This document shows positions 15,463 to 24,378 of a DNA stretch of 64,000 nucleotides, one piece after another. Within the stretch, counting starts at the first letter, position 1. Each line of letters starts with the position of its first letter. The notes beneath the pieces are model-generated. The model had not been told where the DNA came from, did no database searches, and saw only the letters and a list, made by a program, of their open reading frames with translations. Source of the stretch: Oscillibacter valericigenes (GTDB taxonomy: Bacteria > Bacillota > Clostridia > Oscillospirales > Oscillospiraceae). A program made the position numbers and the translations under genes. The stretch spans positions 155,699-219,698 of the forward strand of contig NZ_JAFBIQ010000002.1 in assembly GCF_021531315.1 (NCBI RefSeq). Reading direction: 5' to 3'.

Positions 15463-15855
15463 TCATGCTCCCTCCTCTCTGACCTTGTATTCTACGGCGC
15501 GCTCCGAGTGTTCCCGCAGCGCATCGAGTATGCTGAGAGACTGCTCTAACGCCTGCATCGTATCACGCTTCTGGCGCTTGACGAACGCATAAAGGAGCAG
15601 AGTATCTCCGTTAGCGCATGGGTAAAAGATAACGCGAACGCAGAGCTTGGTCTTCACCCGCAGCTCGCATAGGCTCCGATACCGCTCAAGTGAAAAACGC
15701 TTGAAATGCGGTTCCTTCATTTCCGGCTTCTGCGGCAGCGTCAATCGGTATAGCTGACGAATGATCTTTTCTCTGAGCCGCGGCTCCAGATCCTCTATAA
15801 AGGCAGCGACCTGCGAGGCTCTGCCCGGAGACTGATATACCAAAATCCCCTTCAC
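15463..15855 (-). CDS. HigB/Gp49-like toxin-family protein
   Basis: 130 aa. KGILVYQSPGRASQVAAFIE, LREKIIRQLYRLT, then YRSLCELRVKTKLCVRVIFY and LLLYAFVKRQKRD follow the phage Gp49 / HigB (RelE superfamily) pattern, in which the ELR...RVxF core cuts mRNA. The usual partner would be a helix-turn-helix antitoxin directly downstream, but none is present; the upstream neighbour overlaps by 4 bases and is broken. It may be an orphan toxin homologue. Confidence 0.65.
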   Translation of the reverse strand: MKGILVYQSPGRASQVAAFIEDLEPRLREKIIRQLYRLTLPQKPEMKEPHFKRFSLERYRSLCELRVKTKLCVRVIFYPCANGDTLLLYAFVKRQKRDTMQALEQSLSILDALREHSERAVEYKVREEGA

Positions 15856-16307
15856 CGCACTACCTCCTCGCAGCCGCTCAATTTCTTTAAGTGCCGGATA
15901 AAGTGTTCTGCAAATTCGCCCGCGATCTCAGGTGTCCCGCTGATCCACCAAATGGGATCAGGCAGGACTTGGGATAGGCGGTCATATTGCAGGCAGAGCA
16001 GCAGAAATTTCTGCCTCGGCTCTGCACGCTCCGCAGCGTCAAACAGCTGCTGCAATTCGGTTTGGACACCGGAATAGTCCTAACAGGCATCGCACAAATC
16101 GTCAAACAACAGTCCGGCGAAAGCATGGGCCAGCGCAGTCAAGGCCGACGCCTCGATACTGCCTGTCTTGGTAAGCAGCCCCATTCGCTTCAGGCGCTCC
16201 TCCGCGCCGTCATCGAACGGATTATGGGCGCGAGCCGAGCCGCAGGTGCGAGTTGTTTCTTTCACATTGGTCACCCCCAGATCAAAGAGAAAGGCCCGGC
16301 GCCTCAC
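15852..16307 (-). pseudogene. Unknown protein split by an in-frame amber codon
   Basis: From the ATG at 16307 the frame reads 75 codons to TAG at 16080-16082 (…FDDLCDAC), then continues in the same frame for 76 more codons (DYSGVQTELQQLFD…) to a stop overlapping the toxin start. The two halves share composition and together make a 151-residue protein with no recognised domain. It is either a recent nonsense mutation or a readthrough site. The second half could still start at the TTG at 16055. Confidence 0.55.
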
Positions 16308-16366
16308 GGTGTCGAGCCTTTCAGCATTTCTTATCTTATTTTATGCTTCCCCAATATGGGGAAAGG

Positions 16367-17227
16367 TCATTCATCCAGCATCAGCTGTCCATCAACGGCT
16401 TTTTGTTTCAGGCGTTCCATCTGCTCGCGCTCCAACTGCGCGATGCTCTTTTCAGGTGTTGGAAGATCCTCCGGCATAGTGCCGTCAATCTTTCGGATTG
16501 CCTCCCTTACTTCATTCCCAACAGCATAATGAACAGCGGTCGCGGCATTGGGGGTTGAAACCTGATCCTTGCGCAGCTTTTCCTCCGTCTGCGAAATGCG
16601 AAACAGGCTAGCGATCAGCTCCGTGCTTCCCATGTAGTCGAGTATCTTTTGTCCGATGGCAAGTCCCTTTCTGCGGTGAATGTCGTCTACCGTCATTCCG
16701 CCATACAAGCCCATATATCCGGCATTCTGAAAAATCGCGAACTCTTCTGCCGTGATAACGCCGGCGCTTCGTGCGGTCTCGGCCAGTAGTTGATTCCATT
16801 GCTTAATGTCTCCGCGCACCACAAGTCTGCGGCTATCCTCATCCAGCTGATTAAATCGGTCTGCAACCTCCTGCCGGTAGGTTTGGATCGCAAAGTAGGT
16901 CTGACCAAGAGCGATCACCTCTTTGCGCGGATCACCATTCTGGACAATCAGATAACAAGCATAACGAGACAGTTCGTAGTCAGAGATTGTTTTTCTCGTT
17001 GCGCCTGCCTCTACGATTTTCCTGACCTCAGGAAAATCGTCTGAGACGCTGCGACCGCTGTTCTCGCAGGCAATCATGGCACGCTTGATAACCTTATAGA
17101 AGTTTTCCCATTTTGCGTAGTCCAGCACCGGTGCAAGCTCTCTCGCTGTCCAGTATTCCGTTCCGTCCGGTCGAGTCCGTTTAATATCTTCAAAGCACTT
17201 ATATTCTCTTGCAGATAATGTACTCAT
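16367..17227 (-). CDS. dinD: DinD-like DNA-damage-inducible protein
   Basis: 286 aa, the usual DinD length. The N-terminal Bro-N-like part (YWTARELAPVLDYAKWENF, KVIKRA) and the central LSRYACYLIVQNGDPRKEVI, FAIQTYRQE are characteristic, as is FQNAGYMGLYGG with the following RKGL...ILDYMGSTEL. E. coli DinD is LexA-controlled and inhibits RecA strand exchange; the role here is assumed similar. I see no LexA box directly upstream. It lies in a phage/ICE-type regulatory block. Confidence 0.85.
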   Translation of the reverse strand: MSTLSAREYKCFEDIKRTRPDGTEYWTARELAPVLDYAKWENFYKVIKRAMIACENSGRSVSDDFPEVRKIVEAGATRKTISDYELSRYACYLIVQNGDPRKEVIALGQTYFAIQTYRQEVADRFNQLDEDSRRLVVRGDIKQWNQLLAETARSAGVITAEEFAIFQNAGYMGLYGGMTVDDIHRRKGLAIGQKILDYMGSTELIASLFRISQTEEKLRKDQVSTPNAATAVHYAVGNEVREAIRKIDGTMPEDLPTPEKSIAQLEREQMERLKQKAVDGQLMLDE

Positions 17228-17269
17228 CGCACATACCCCTTCAACGTTTTTTTCTATATCAAGACAGCT

Positions 17270-18163
17270 TTATTCGCTTTTCGATTTGTCCGGACGGTCA
17301 AGCACTTGCGCCGACGCTTCGATCATTTCTGTAACCACCGCATTTAGCTGTGCGGCATTCTGTGCTGTGATGACGGGCAGACCGGTTTCCGCCTCAAGCT
17401 GCTGCCGTGCAACATTTGCAACATTACCGCCACGTTTGGCCACCTTCACATTCTCGGCAAAACCATCTGGTTTTGTCGCTTTGGAAATATCCCGCGTTGA
17501 CGCTTCCGCCAGCATGGTCAGCACGAGCTCGGTATCGCTCATATTATCACGCAGGTTCTCCTTTTTGAGCCCCTTGGGGTTTTTATACTGCCGCGTGGTC
17601 ATGCCGGACCATGCCTTTGAGATCTCGTCGGTCAAGGTCGCAAATTCGCGGCCCTTTTCCACGCCGCGCTTCTGCCATTCATTGGTCAGTTCGTTGCGAA
17701 TGCGGATGGAAAGCAGCCTTTGATGTACCCAGTCGGGATCATATCCCTTTTTCAGATAGGTTTCCAAGGCCCGGTCAATGGCCTGTTCAGGGTCAATGGT
17801 TTCTTCGATTCTCTCCCGACCGACTTCTGCAAGCCAGAGCCTAAACGGTTCAGCTTTTGGTGATGGGATAGACTGGATGATACGCAGAAGTTGCTCTGTC
17901 GTGGCAACATCCGTTGCGCGGCGCTTTCCGTCTGAGGCAATCATTTTCAACTGCTGACAATTTGTCAGCAGTTCATCCGCCCCTTCCTCTTTCAAACGCT
18001 GCTTGAGTTTGGCCCAGTAGTTGCTTGCCCCGCGTGCGGTAGGCTGTTCTGTTAAAACAGCAATGACATCGGTAACAGAAAAATACCATTCTTCTTTCTC
18101 TGTATCCCATGCAGTACGAATTTTCTGATTCTCAAAAAGCTGTATCTTATCCTGTTCGCTCAT
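17270..18163 (-). CDS. Bro-N domain phage-type antirepressor protein
   Basis: 297 aa. Residues ~8-120 form a Bro-N domain: LFENQKIRTAWDTEKEEWYF, SVTDVIAVLT, NYWAKLKQRL, then ATTEQLLRIIQSIPSPKAEPF. The C-terminal half is basic and helical (ELTNEWQKRGVEKGREFATL to VARQQLEAETGLPVIT). Proteins of this type act on phage-type gene control, often by binding repressors; the target here is unknown. Downstream of parB with a 37-base gap, probably the same transcript. Confidence 0.75.
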   Translation of the reverse strand: MSEQDKIQLFENQKIRTAWDTEKEEWYFSVTDVIAVLTEQPTARGASNYWAKLKQRLKEEGADELLTNCQQLKMIASDGKRRATDVATTEQLLRIIQSIPSPKAEPFRLWLAEVGRERIEETIDPEQAIDRALETYLKKGYDPDWVHQRLLSIRIRNELTNEWQKRGVEKGREFATLTDEISKAWSGMTTRQYKNPKGLKKENLRDNMSDTELVLTMLAEASTRDISKATKPDGFAENVKVAKRGGNVANVARQQLEAETGLPVITAQNAAQLNAVVTEMIEASAQVLDRPDKSKSE

Positions 18164-18200
18164 AGCGTTAAGCCCTCTCTTTCTTTTCTGTGATTATACA

Positions 18201-19244
18201 TCAGTTGACCCGTTGCCGCAAGAACTCCAAAAACAGCTCTTCAATTTCCTTATCACTGCCCAGCCTCTCAAGGTAGGGGGCAAATTTTCTGCGGTCAAAG
18301 CTGATTTTCTTCGGCGGTGCAGCACGTCTCTGCGTCTCCCTTGCGCGTGCCTGCCGCCATGCGGCGAAAAGGTCTTGATGCTTTGCAGATGGAGGCGGAC
18401 AGGTATGGACGATGCTTTGCATAGCAGCCTTATTGAGTGTGTAGTCCTCGATAAAGCACATCTCCACAAATGCCTGCTGCGTGGCTGCGTCATAGTCAGC
18501 GATCAGCTCGGCACAGGCAATCGGCAGCTTGCGCGGGCTGTTTTCTAAGATGTCGGCGAGAGGCGGGATCAAGCCCGCCAGCTTGATGGCTTTACGGATC
18601 TCATACTCGGTCACGCCGAAGAAATCGGCAACAAGTTTGCGGGCGTTGTACCTTTGGCGATTTTCGCCAAAGGTCTCATCGTCGATCACTTGCTCCAACT
18701 TTTGGCGAGAATCGCCAAAAGTTGTTTCCTTCTGATTTGCGTCTCGCTGGCCATGCCTGTTATTCTCATCAAGCAACGCTCGATACGCCTTGCCGCGCTC
18801 TATAATGGTAAGGTCCTGCCGCCGCAGAAGGTTCGTGGCAACAGCAATGGAGACTGCTCTTGCATCATCGGCGTTCACGACTTCAGCAGGGATCGTTGCG
18901 TGTCCGGTCAGCCGCCACGCTTCCGTACGGTTATGCCCTGCGAGGATCTCATAGTCCTCGCTTTCGGGAATGGGGCGCACAATGATCCTCTCATAGATAC
19001 CCTGCCCTGCAAGCTGCTGCGAAAACGCTTTGAGTTTCTCCGGCGGATATGGGTGAAAGCCAATATCCGCCGTAAAGAAGGGGCAAAGCCTTTTTAGCGG
19101 CAAATCACAGAATTTTGAGGCTGCCAGCACAGGCTTGCCTTGGAACAGCGTTTCATACGCCTCATCGCCCACTGTGACCTCCGCCGCCTGCTGCGTCGCG
19201 CTCATACGCCGCTTCAGCAGGTCGTTCATATCGCGTTTAGCCAA
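18201..19244 (-). CDS. parB: ParB-like partition protein
   Basis: 347 aa from the TTG at 19244, chosen because AGGAGGTG is placed 7-8 bases upstream; the ATG at 19229 has no good site. It overlaps parA by 8 bases. ParB/Srx N-terminal motifs are present (FHPYPPEKLKAFSQQLAG, RPIPESEDYEILAGHNRTEA, ATNLLRRQDLTIIERGKAY), then an HTH region (VADFFGVTEYEIRKAIKLAG). It would bind a centromere-like site and work with ParA to hold the element in its circular form. Confidence 0.85.
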   Translation of the reverse strand: MAKRDMNDLLKRRMSATQQAAEVTVGDEAYETLFQGKPVLAASKFCDLPLKRLCPFFTADIGFHPYPPEKLKAFSQQLAGQGIYERIIVRPIPESEDYEILAGHNRTEAWRLTGHATIPAEVVNADDARAVSIAVATNLLRRQDLTIIERGKAYRALLDENNRHGQRDANQKETTFGDSRQKLEQVIDDETFGENRQRYNARKLVADFFGVTEYEIRKAIKLAGLIPPLADILENSPRKLPIACAELIADYDAATQQAFVEMCFIEDYTLNKAAMQSIVHTCPPPSAKHQDLFAAWRQARARETQRRAAPPKKISFDRRKFAPYLERLGSDKEIEELFLEFLRQRVN

Positions 19245-20067
19245 GCTGAAGCACCTCCTGCGCGAGACTGCGATAGGATTCCGCAGCCGGATTTCGCGGT
19301 GCATAATCGAGAATGCTCATGCCTGCCGCGGGACACTCCGCGACCTTGATGGTCTGCTCGATGGGCCGCTCAAACACCCGTAGGCTATCACCATACAGCT
19401 CTGCGACCGCGGCGCGGACGCTCTGACAGAGCTGTGGCCGGGACTGATACATGGTAAGAAGAATGCCCGCAACCTCTAACCTCGAATTGAAGCGGCTCTG
19501 CACATTTCTAATCAGCTCCAGCACATCAGGGATACCCTCGCTGGCAAGGAAGTGTGCCTGCACGGGAATGATGCAGTAATCCGCTGCGGCAAGTGCGTTG
19601 ACGGTCAGCAGCTCATGCTTCAAGCCGCAATCAATGATGATATAATCATACTGTGCACGGAAAGCATCCAACAGCCTGTCCATCATCATTTCGCAGGGTG
19701 TCTCTGCCGCTTCCGCCATGTTGTACTGCGAAAGCTGCATGACCTGCAAGCGAGCTGCGGCATCTGCCAAGCGTTTATTGGCGGGGATCAGGTCAATGCC
19801 GGTCTCTGTATGTATCACGGTACGGGGAAGATGAAGCTCCAGATCCTCCGGCGAGTCGATCTGAACAAGCAGCAGCTTTGCCAGTGTGTTCTTCTGCTCG
19901 CCGGGCGTGTAGCCCAAAGCCGAGGTAAGGTTCCCCTGCGGATCGTTGTCGATCAGCAAGACCTTTCTGCCTTCTGCGGCAAGTGCAGCCCCAAGGTTCA
20001 ATGCGGTCGTGGTCTTTCCTACGCCGCCCTTAAAATTGGTAATTGCGATAACTGTATGTTCTCTCAT
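19237..20067 (-). CDS. parA: ParA-family partition ATPase
   Basis: 276 aa. The deviant Walker A FKGGVGKTTTALNLG is at residues ~11-25, Walker A' VLLIDNDPQGNLTSALG at ~36-52, and Walker B-type DYIIIDCG at ~125. Short N-terminus without an HTH, so a type Ib / Soj-like ParA that does not itself bind operator DNA. It polymerises on nucleoid DNA and moves the ParB-DNA complex. A hairpin lies just upstream at 20115-20146. Confidence 0.9.
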   Translation of the reverse strand: MREHTVIAITNFKGGVGKTTTALNLGAALAAEGRKVLLIDNDPQGNLTSALGYTPGEQKNTLAKLLLVQIDSPEDLELHLPRTVIHTETGIDLIPANKRLADAAARLQVMQLSQYNMAEAAETPCEMMMDRLLDAFRAQYDYIIIDCGLKHELLTVNALAAADYCIIPVQAHFLASEGIPDVLELIRNVQSRFNSRLEVAGILLTMYQSRPQLCQSVRAAVAELYGDSLRVFERPIEQTIKVAECPAAGMSILDYAPRNPAAESYRSLAQEVLQLG

Positions 20068-20114
20068 CGGTAATTCTCCTCGTTTTTACCGATAGGTATG
20101 CCATAATACGCAAA

Positions 20115-20146
20115 AACGCGCCCATCGTATCACACGATAGCGCGTT
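20115..20146. terminator. Hairpin upstream of parA
   Basis: AACGCGC / GCGCGTT outer arms and ATCGT / ACGAT inner arms with a small bulge. Read leftward it is followed by TTTTTG, so it can end transcription coming from the IS66 side; it could equally be a ParB-binding or operator palindrome. Confidence 0.5.
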
Positions 20147-20158
20147 CATTTCATGTTA

Positions 20159-20720
20159 TCATATAACGCATACATATCGTGGGTTTCGTCGTACTTGGTG
20201 TGTAGTACCATACATATTCCCACAATAAATCACAACCGCCCGGATATTCTCAGGCAGCTTGTGGTATCCATGGTACCCATCTGCGTGCAGCCAGCCCAAG
20301 AAGCCTTGCAGGAAATGTTCAGCATGCTCCGCTTTTCTTGTCGGCTGGTACTCATACAGCACAACCGCCTGTTTCGCGCAGCCGCTGGTGCGGTACAGCC
20401 ACATATAGGATATGCTGGCGGAGGAACACCCCGGTTCCTTCAGCACCTGCAGCGTTGTCTCATCCGTGTGCAGCACCGGCTCCTTACGAAGCTGCTCGCG
20501 CAGCATATCGTAGACCGGCCGCAGCCACTTCTCCAAAGTGTTCAGCAGCCAGTTGGCCATGGTCTGCCGGGACAGCTTCAGGCCCTGGCGTCCGAAATCC
20601 TGTTCCAGACGGTACAGCGGGGAGTACATGACGAATTTCTGCGCCGTGATGTGAGCCACCGCCTCCGCGGAGGCAAAGCTGCCGGGCAGCAGCGTGGGTT
20701 CTTTTGGCGTCTTTACAATA
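20159..20720 (-). pseudogene. IS66-family transposase fragment
   Basis: Leftward reading: KTPKEPTLLPGSFASAEAVA, FVMYSPLYRLEQDF, LSRQTMANWLL, VLHTDETTLQVLKEPG, SYMWLYRTSG, LHADGYHGYHKLPENIR. These are the central DDE-domain blocks of IS66 TnpC. The zinc-finger N-terminus and the C-terminal part are missing; similarity ends near 20231 and 20715. Both flanks are other sequence, so this is a decayed insertion, not a working IS. Confidence 0.8.
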
Positions 20721-20855
20721 GACTTGAGCGGCAATGAGAAGACGAAGGATGTTATCAACGAAACAACTTACGAGAGGAAAAACGGGCAGTTTGTTGTTAT
20801 GGGCACCACCAATACGGATGATCTCACTTTCCAAGTGAGATCACTAAGCGAATAA
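20718..20855 (+). pseudogene. 3' tail of an unidentified rightward gene
   Basis: The rightward frame reads DLSGNEKTKDVINETTYERK, NGQFVVMGTTNTDDLTF and QVRSLSE before TAA at 20853. It has no start and begins exactly where the IS66 similarity ends, suggesting that a chromosomal or element gene was cut by the IS66 event. No family recognised. Confidence 0.4.
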
Positions 20856-20870
20856 CGACCGCTGTAAAAC

Positions 20871-20912
20871 GCAAATCAAGCGCCCGGACGAAAGCTCGGG
20901 CGCTTGATTTGC
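20871..20912. terminator. Strong hairpin at the edge of the accessory region
   Basis: A perfect 16-bp stem (20871-20886 with 20897-20912), 10-nt loop, right after the orphan gene tail. It probably ends rightward transcription; the U tract is weak. Confidence 0.55.
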
Positions 20913-21030
20913 GGGCGGGTGTCCCGACGAAAAGCGGCATTGAAAAAAGCAGGCTTTTTCATACGACGCAAACATGGACGCGCCGATGCGCATAGGTTGA
21001 GGTAGAAACTAAGACCATTGGAGGCGGACC

Positions 21031-22104
21031 ATGAAAACAACTCATTTTTTCCTCGGCGCAAACAGCGCGGAGGGGTTTTACGGGCTGTACGAGCAGCTGC
21101 TTGACGCGAAGCTCTATGACCTGCTGATCCTCAAGGGCGGTCCGGGCTGCGGGAAATCGACCTTTATGCACCGCGCGGCCGCTGCGCTGGAGGCGCGCGG
21201 GGCGCAGAGCGTGTACATCCACTGCTCCGGCGACCCGAATTCGCTTGACGCGGTGTTCTTTCCGGCCATCAGGACGGCCATCGTGGACGGCACTGCGCCG
21301 CATGTGCTGGAGCCGCGGTATATGGGGGCGCATGAGCGCTATGTCGACCTCTCGCCCTGCTATGACTTCGCGGCGGCGAAGGAGACCGCAAGCGGTCTGA
21401 CCGCGCTTGCCGACGCCTACCGCGCGTCGTACCGCGAGGCATACCATGTCCTGCGGGCGCTGGGCGGCGTGGACGCGGAGCGCCGCGCCCTTGTAAGCGC
21501 GCACTTTGACGGAGAAAAGCTGCTGCGCCGCGCCTCGGGCATCGCCGCGCGCGAGCTCAGGGGCAGGGGAGCGGCGCGGGGGAAGACGGCAGAGGTCTTT
21601 CTCGGCGGCCTGACCTGTCAGGGGCTTGTGTGCCGCTTTGACAGCGTGGACGCGCTCTGCCCGCGCGTTTATGAGCTGTGCGACAGCTACGGCCTCGCCG
21701 CGCCGACACTGCAATTTCTGCGCGGCGCCGCGCTCGACGCGGGGGAGGACTGCATCGTCTGCCGCGACCCGCTGCGGCCCGCGGAGGTGCAGCATCTGCT
21801 GCTCCCATCGCGCGGGCTTGCGTTCATCACCACCGGAGAGGGGCTGCGCTACGAGGGAAAGCCCTATCGGCGGCTGCGCGTCGACGCGATGGCGGAGGAG
21901 AAGCTGACGCGCGCGGAAAAGGCGCACCTGCGCCTGATCCGCCGCGTTCGTCGGGCGCTGGAGGAGGAGGCGGTCGCCTCCCTTGCGCGGGCGAAACGCG
22001 GACACGACGCGCTGGAGGCGCTCTACCGTCCCTGCGTGGACTTCGACGCGGTCGACGCGCTGTGCGACGCGGAGATCGCGCGGCTCACAGCCTATCTTTC
22101 GTGA
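21031..22104 (+). CDS. P-loop ATPase of unknown role (PRK06851-like)
   Basis: 357 aa. It starts THFFLGANSAEGFYGLYEQL; the Walker A is LKGGPGCGKSTFMH at ~36-49, and a second nucleotide-fold half appears from about residue 190 (VFLGGLTCQGLVCRFDSVD). C-terminal coiled-coil-like basic/acidic helices. This layout matches the PRK06851 family of Firmicutes ATPases, which has no firm function. GGAGG precedes the ATG at 21031. GC is much higher than in the mobile region, so this is core chromosome. Confidence 0.65.
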   Translation: MKTTHFFLGANSAEGFYGLYEQLLDAKLYDLLILKGGPGCGKSTFMHRAAAALEARGAQSVYIHCSGDPNSLDAVFFPAIRTAIVDGTAPHVLEPRYMGAHERYVDLSPCYDFAAAKETASGLTALADAYRASYREAYHVLRALGGVDAERRALVSAHFDGEKLLRRASGIAARELRGRGAARGKTAEVFLGGLTCQGLVCRFDSVDALCPRVYELCDSYGLAAPTLQFLRGAALDAGEDCIVCRDPLRPAEVQHLLLPSRGLAFITTGEGLRYEGKPYRRLRVDAMAEEKLTRAEKAHLRLIRRVRRALEEEAVASLARAKRGHDALEALYRPCVDFDAVDALCDAEIARLTAYLS

Positions 22105-22110
22105 GAAAAG

Positions 22111-22145
22111 AAAGGGAGCCTGCACAGAAGTGCAGACTCCCTTTT
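22111..22145. terminator. Bidirectional terminator
   Basis: 14-bp stem with one mismatch (22111-22124 with 22131-22144), T-rich on both sides, between two convergent genes. Confidence 0.8.
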
Positions 22146-22155
22146 ATGCATGGGT

Positions 22156-23265
22156 TCAGACCGCGACGCGGCGGGCGGCGACATAGCCGGTGGTGTAGTA
22201 AGCGTCGGAAAAGTTGCTGACGATGACGCCGACGCCGTAGTCGGAGGCGTGGACGAATTGGCTGCCGCCAATGTATATGCCGACATGGGTAACGGGCTTG
22301 GAGGTTTTGCTGCCTGGCTTCTTGAAGAACACGAGATCGCCGGCGGCCAGCTCGTCCCACGAAACGGAAACGCCGTTTTGCAGCTGGGACGAGGCAGTGC
22401 GGTTGACGGAATAGCCAAGCTGCGAGCAGGAATACTGCACAAGGCCGGAGCAGTCAAAGCCGACGCTCGGACTGGAGCCGCCGTAGACATAGCTGTAACC
22501 GACATACTGGAGCGCAAGGTTCGCAAGCTCCTGCCCCCTGCTTGAGGCGGCAACGGGAGTGTAGTCCGTTTCCTCCACATAGGCGGCGGAAACATAGCCC
22601 TGTTCGATCTGATACCATCCATTCTGAACGGAAACGACCTTTACGCAGCGGCCCTTTGCGAGCGAGCCCGCCTTGGAGTAGCCGGTGCCGGGACCGGAGC
22701 GGATGTTGAGCGGGCCCTCCAGCACACGGATGTAGAGCTGCTCAAGCGCCTCCTCCGCGGTGGCGGGGGCGGTGTATTCAGCACTGATATAGCCCTGCTT
22801 GAGCTGATACCAGCCGTCCTGCGTGCCGAGAACCTTGACGACCTTGCCGGAGGCCAGCTCGCCCGCGACCTCGTAATCCGTGCCGGGGCCGGTGCGGACA
22901 TTGAGCGCGTCCGCCGTGACCTTGACATAAACGCTCTCGCTCTGCGCCGCGGCGTTGTTCACCACGCTCTCCGTGGCTGTGACGGCGGCCTCTTCAAGGA
23001 GCTTGATGTAGCTTGCGGAGACATAGCCCTTCGTGCTGCCGAGCTGAACGGCATACCAGCCGTTTGTCGCAGTGTCGAGAATCTCCACCTGCTTGCCATG
23101 CGGCAGCTGACCGAGAACGGCGGCGGAGGTGCTCGCCTCCTTACGCACACGCAGGGGACTGCCGCCTGCGTCTACAACGCCGGTGAGCGCAAGGGTCGGA
23201 GTGGTCAGACAGACTGCCAGCAAAAGACCGGCGGCCGTGCCGCGTAGCACATGGCGCAGATTCAT
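22156..23265 (-). CDS. Secreted NlpC/P60 peptidoglycan hydrolase with three SH3 domains
   Basis: 369 aa from the ATG at 23265 (signal peptide to about TLAL, residue 27). Three bacterial SH3 modules: SPLRVRKEASTSAAVLGQL, DALNVRTGPGTDYEVAGEL and GPLNIRSGPGTGYSKAGSL, each ending in a GWY...GYxSxxY pattern. The C-terminal NlpC/P60 domain has the catalytic Cys in VGFDCSGLVQ, His in VTHVGIYIGG and a further His in FVHAS. It would cleave peptide stems of the cell wall (gamma-D-Glu-diamino acid bond). Convergent with the ATPase gene. Confidence 0.9.
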   Translation of the reverse strand: MNLRHVLRGTAAGLLLAVCLTTPTLALTGVVDAGGSPLRVRKEASTSAAVLGQLPHGKQVEILDTATNGWYAVQLGSTKGYVSASYIKLLEEAAVTATESVVNNAAAQSESVYVKVTADALNVRTGPGTDYEVAGELASGKVVKVLGTQDGWYQLKQGYISAEYTAPATAEEALEQLYIRVLEGPLNIRSGPGTGYSKAGSLAKGRCVKVVSVQNGWYQIEQGYVSAAYVEETDYTPVAASSRGQELANLALQYVGYSYVYGGSSPSVGFDCSGLVQYSCSQLGYSVNRTASSQLQNGVSVSWDELAAGDLVFFKKPGSKTSKPVTHVGIYIGGSQFVHASDYGVGVIVSNFSDAYYTTGYVAARRVAV

Positions 23266-23427
23266 GGGGGTATCCTCCTTATGATGAAGGGCAGAACGGA
23301 TAGGCCGCACCGCCGGAGAGTATCAAAGGTTACAATTTGTAACTATTGTAGTTATAACATACTTCGACAGCAGATGCAAGGCTTTTTTGCATTTTTCTCA
23401 TTTGATCAGAGCGCGTGTCCTCTTGCT

Positions 23428-24378
23428 TTAGTGCGGGGCGCGGCGGCTCAGCCGCTGCTGTGCCGCGTGACGGCGGCGGCGCTGGGCGTTCACCACGACA
23501 TAGACCATCATGATGATGGTGATGGCATAGGGAATGATGCCCGTGAGGTCGGAGCTGACATAGTCCTGCAATCTCAGACCGATGGCGTCGAAAAAGCCGA
23601 ACATCAGAGCGGCAAGGTAGGCTCTGGCGGGGTTTGCCGCGCCGAAGATGACGCAGGCGAAGGCGATGTAGCCGCGGGAGTTGGACATATTTTCGGCAAA
23701 GGTGCCGTTGAGGTAGCCGAGCGAGAGGTGTGCGCCTGCGAGCGCGCACAAAACGCCGCACAGCACGCTCGCCAGCCATTTCATCTTTTCCGGCTCGATG
23801 CCGGCGGTGCGCAGCGTTTCGGGCTTTTCCCCGCTCGCGCGCAGCCAGAAGCCGTAGGGCGTTTTGTAGATGAACACCCACAGAACAAAGACGAGCAGCC
23901 ATGTGACATAGACGAAAAGGGAGTGGCCGTTGAGCACCGCGCCGAGGAACGGGAGCTTATCGAGCAGGGGGATATTCACCGTTGGGAGGGACGGAAAGCC
24001 CTTCGCGCCCGAGGTGCCGAACACGGCGCGGGAGAGATAGGTCGTGAGGCCGAGGGCGAAGGTGTTGAGCGCGCAGCCGATGATGAACTCGTCCGAGCGG
24101 AACTTCACGACGAAGAGCGCAAAGAACAGCCCTACGAGCAGCCCCATGAGCAGCACCAGTCCCACGCCGCCCCATGCGGAGGCGAAAAGATAGCTGCCGA
24201 ACACGCCGAAAAACGCCCCCATCAGGATCATGCCGTCCATGCCGATGTTCATGATGCCCGCGTGCTCAGTGAGCGAGCCGCCGATGGCGGCGAGCGCCAC
24301 GGGCGTGGCGCGGCGGAGCATCTCGTTGAAGGTGCCGGAGGAAAAGATGCCGGCGAGGATCGCGGAAAAGTCATCCAT
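23428..24378 (-). CDS. BMP-type ABC transporter permease (second)
   Basis: 316 aa, eight to ten hydrophobic segments, with EHAGIMNIGMDGMILMGAFF near the N-terminus, the EGxMLxGAF-type signature of the BPD_transp_2 family used by nucleoside/ribose importers. The start overlaps the preceding permease by 8 bases. It pairs with the 24371-25471 product to form the heterodimeric channel. Confidence 0.85.
   Translation of the reverse strand: MDDFSAILAGIFSSGTFNEMLRRATPVALAAIGGSLTEHAGIMNIGMDGMILMGAFFGVFGSYLFASAWGGVGLVLLMGLLVGLFFALFVVKFRSDEFIIGCALNTFALGLTTYLSRAVFGTSGAKGFPSLPTVNIPLLDKLPFLGAVLNGHSLFVYVTWLLVFVLWVFIYKTPYGFWLRASGEKPETLRTAGIEPEKMKWLASVLCGVLCALAGAHLSLGYLNGTFAENMSNSRGYIAFACVIFGAANPARAYLAALMFGFFDAIGLRLQDYVSSDLTGIIPYAITIIMMVYVVVNAQRRRRHAAQQRLSRRAPH

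Noticed and set aside
15463..16307. Standard HigBA toxin-antitoxin pair
   Set aside because: The neighbour lacks a helix-turn-helix and is interrupted by a stop codon, so a working antitoxin cannot be claimed.
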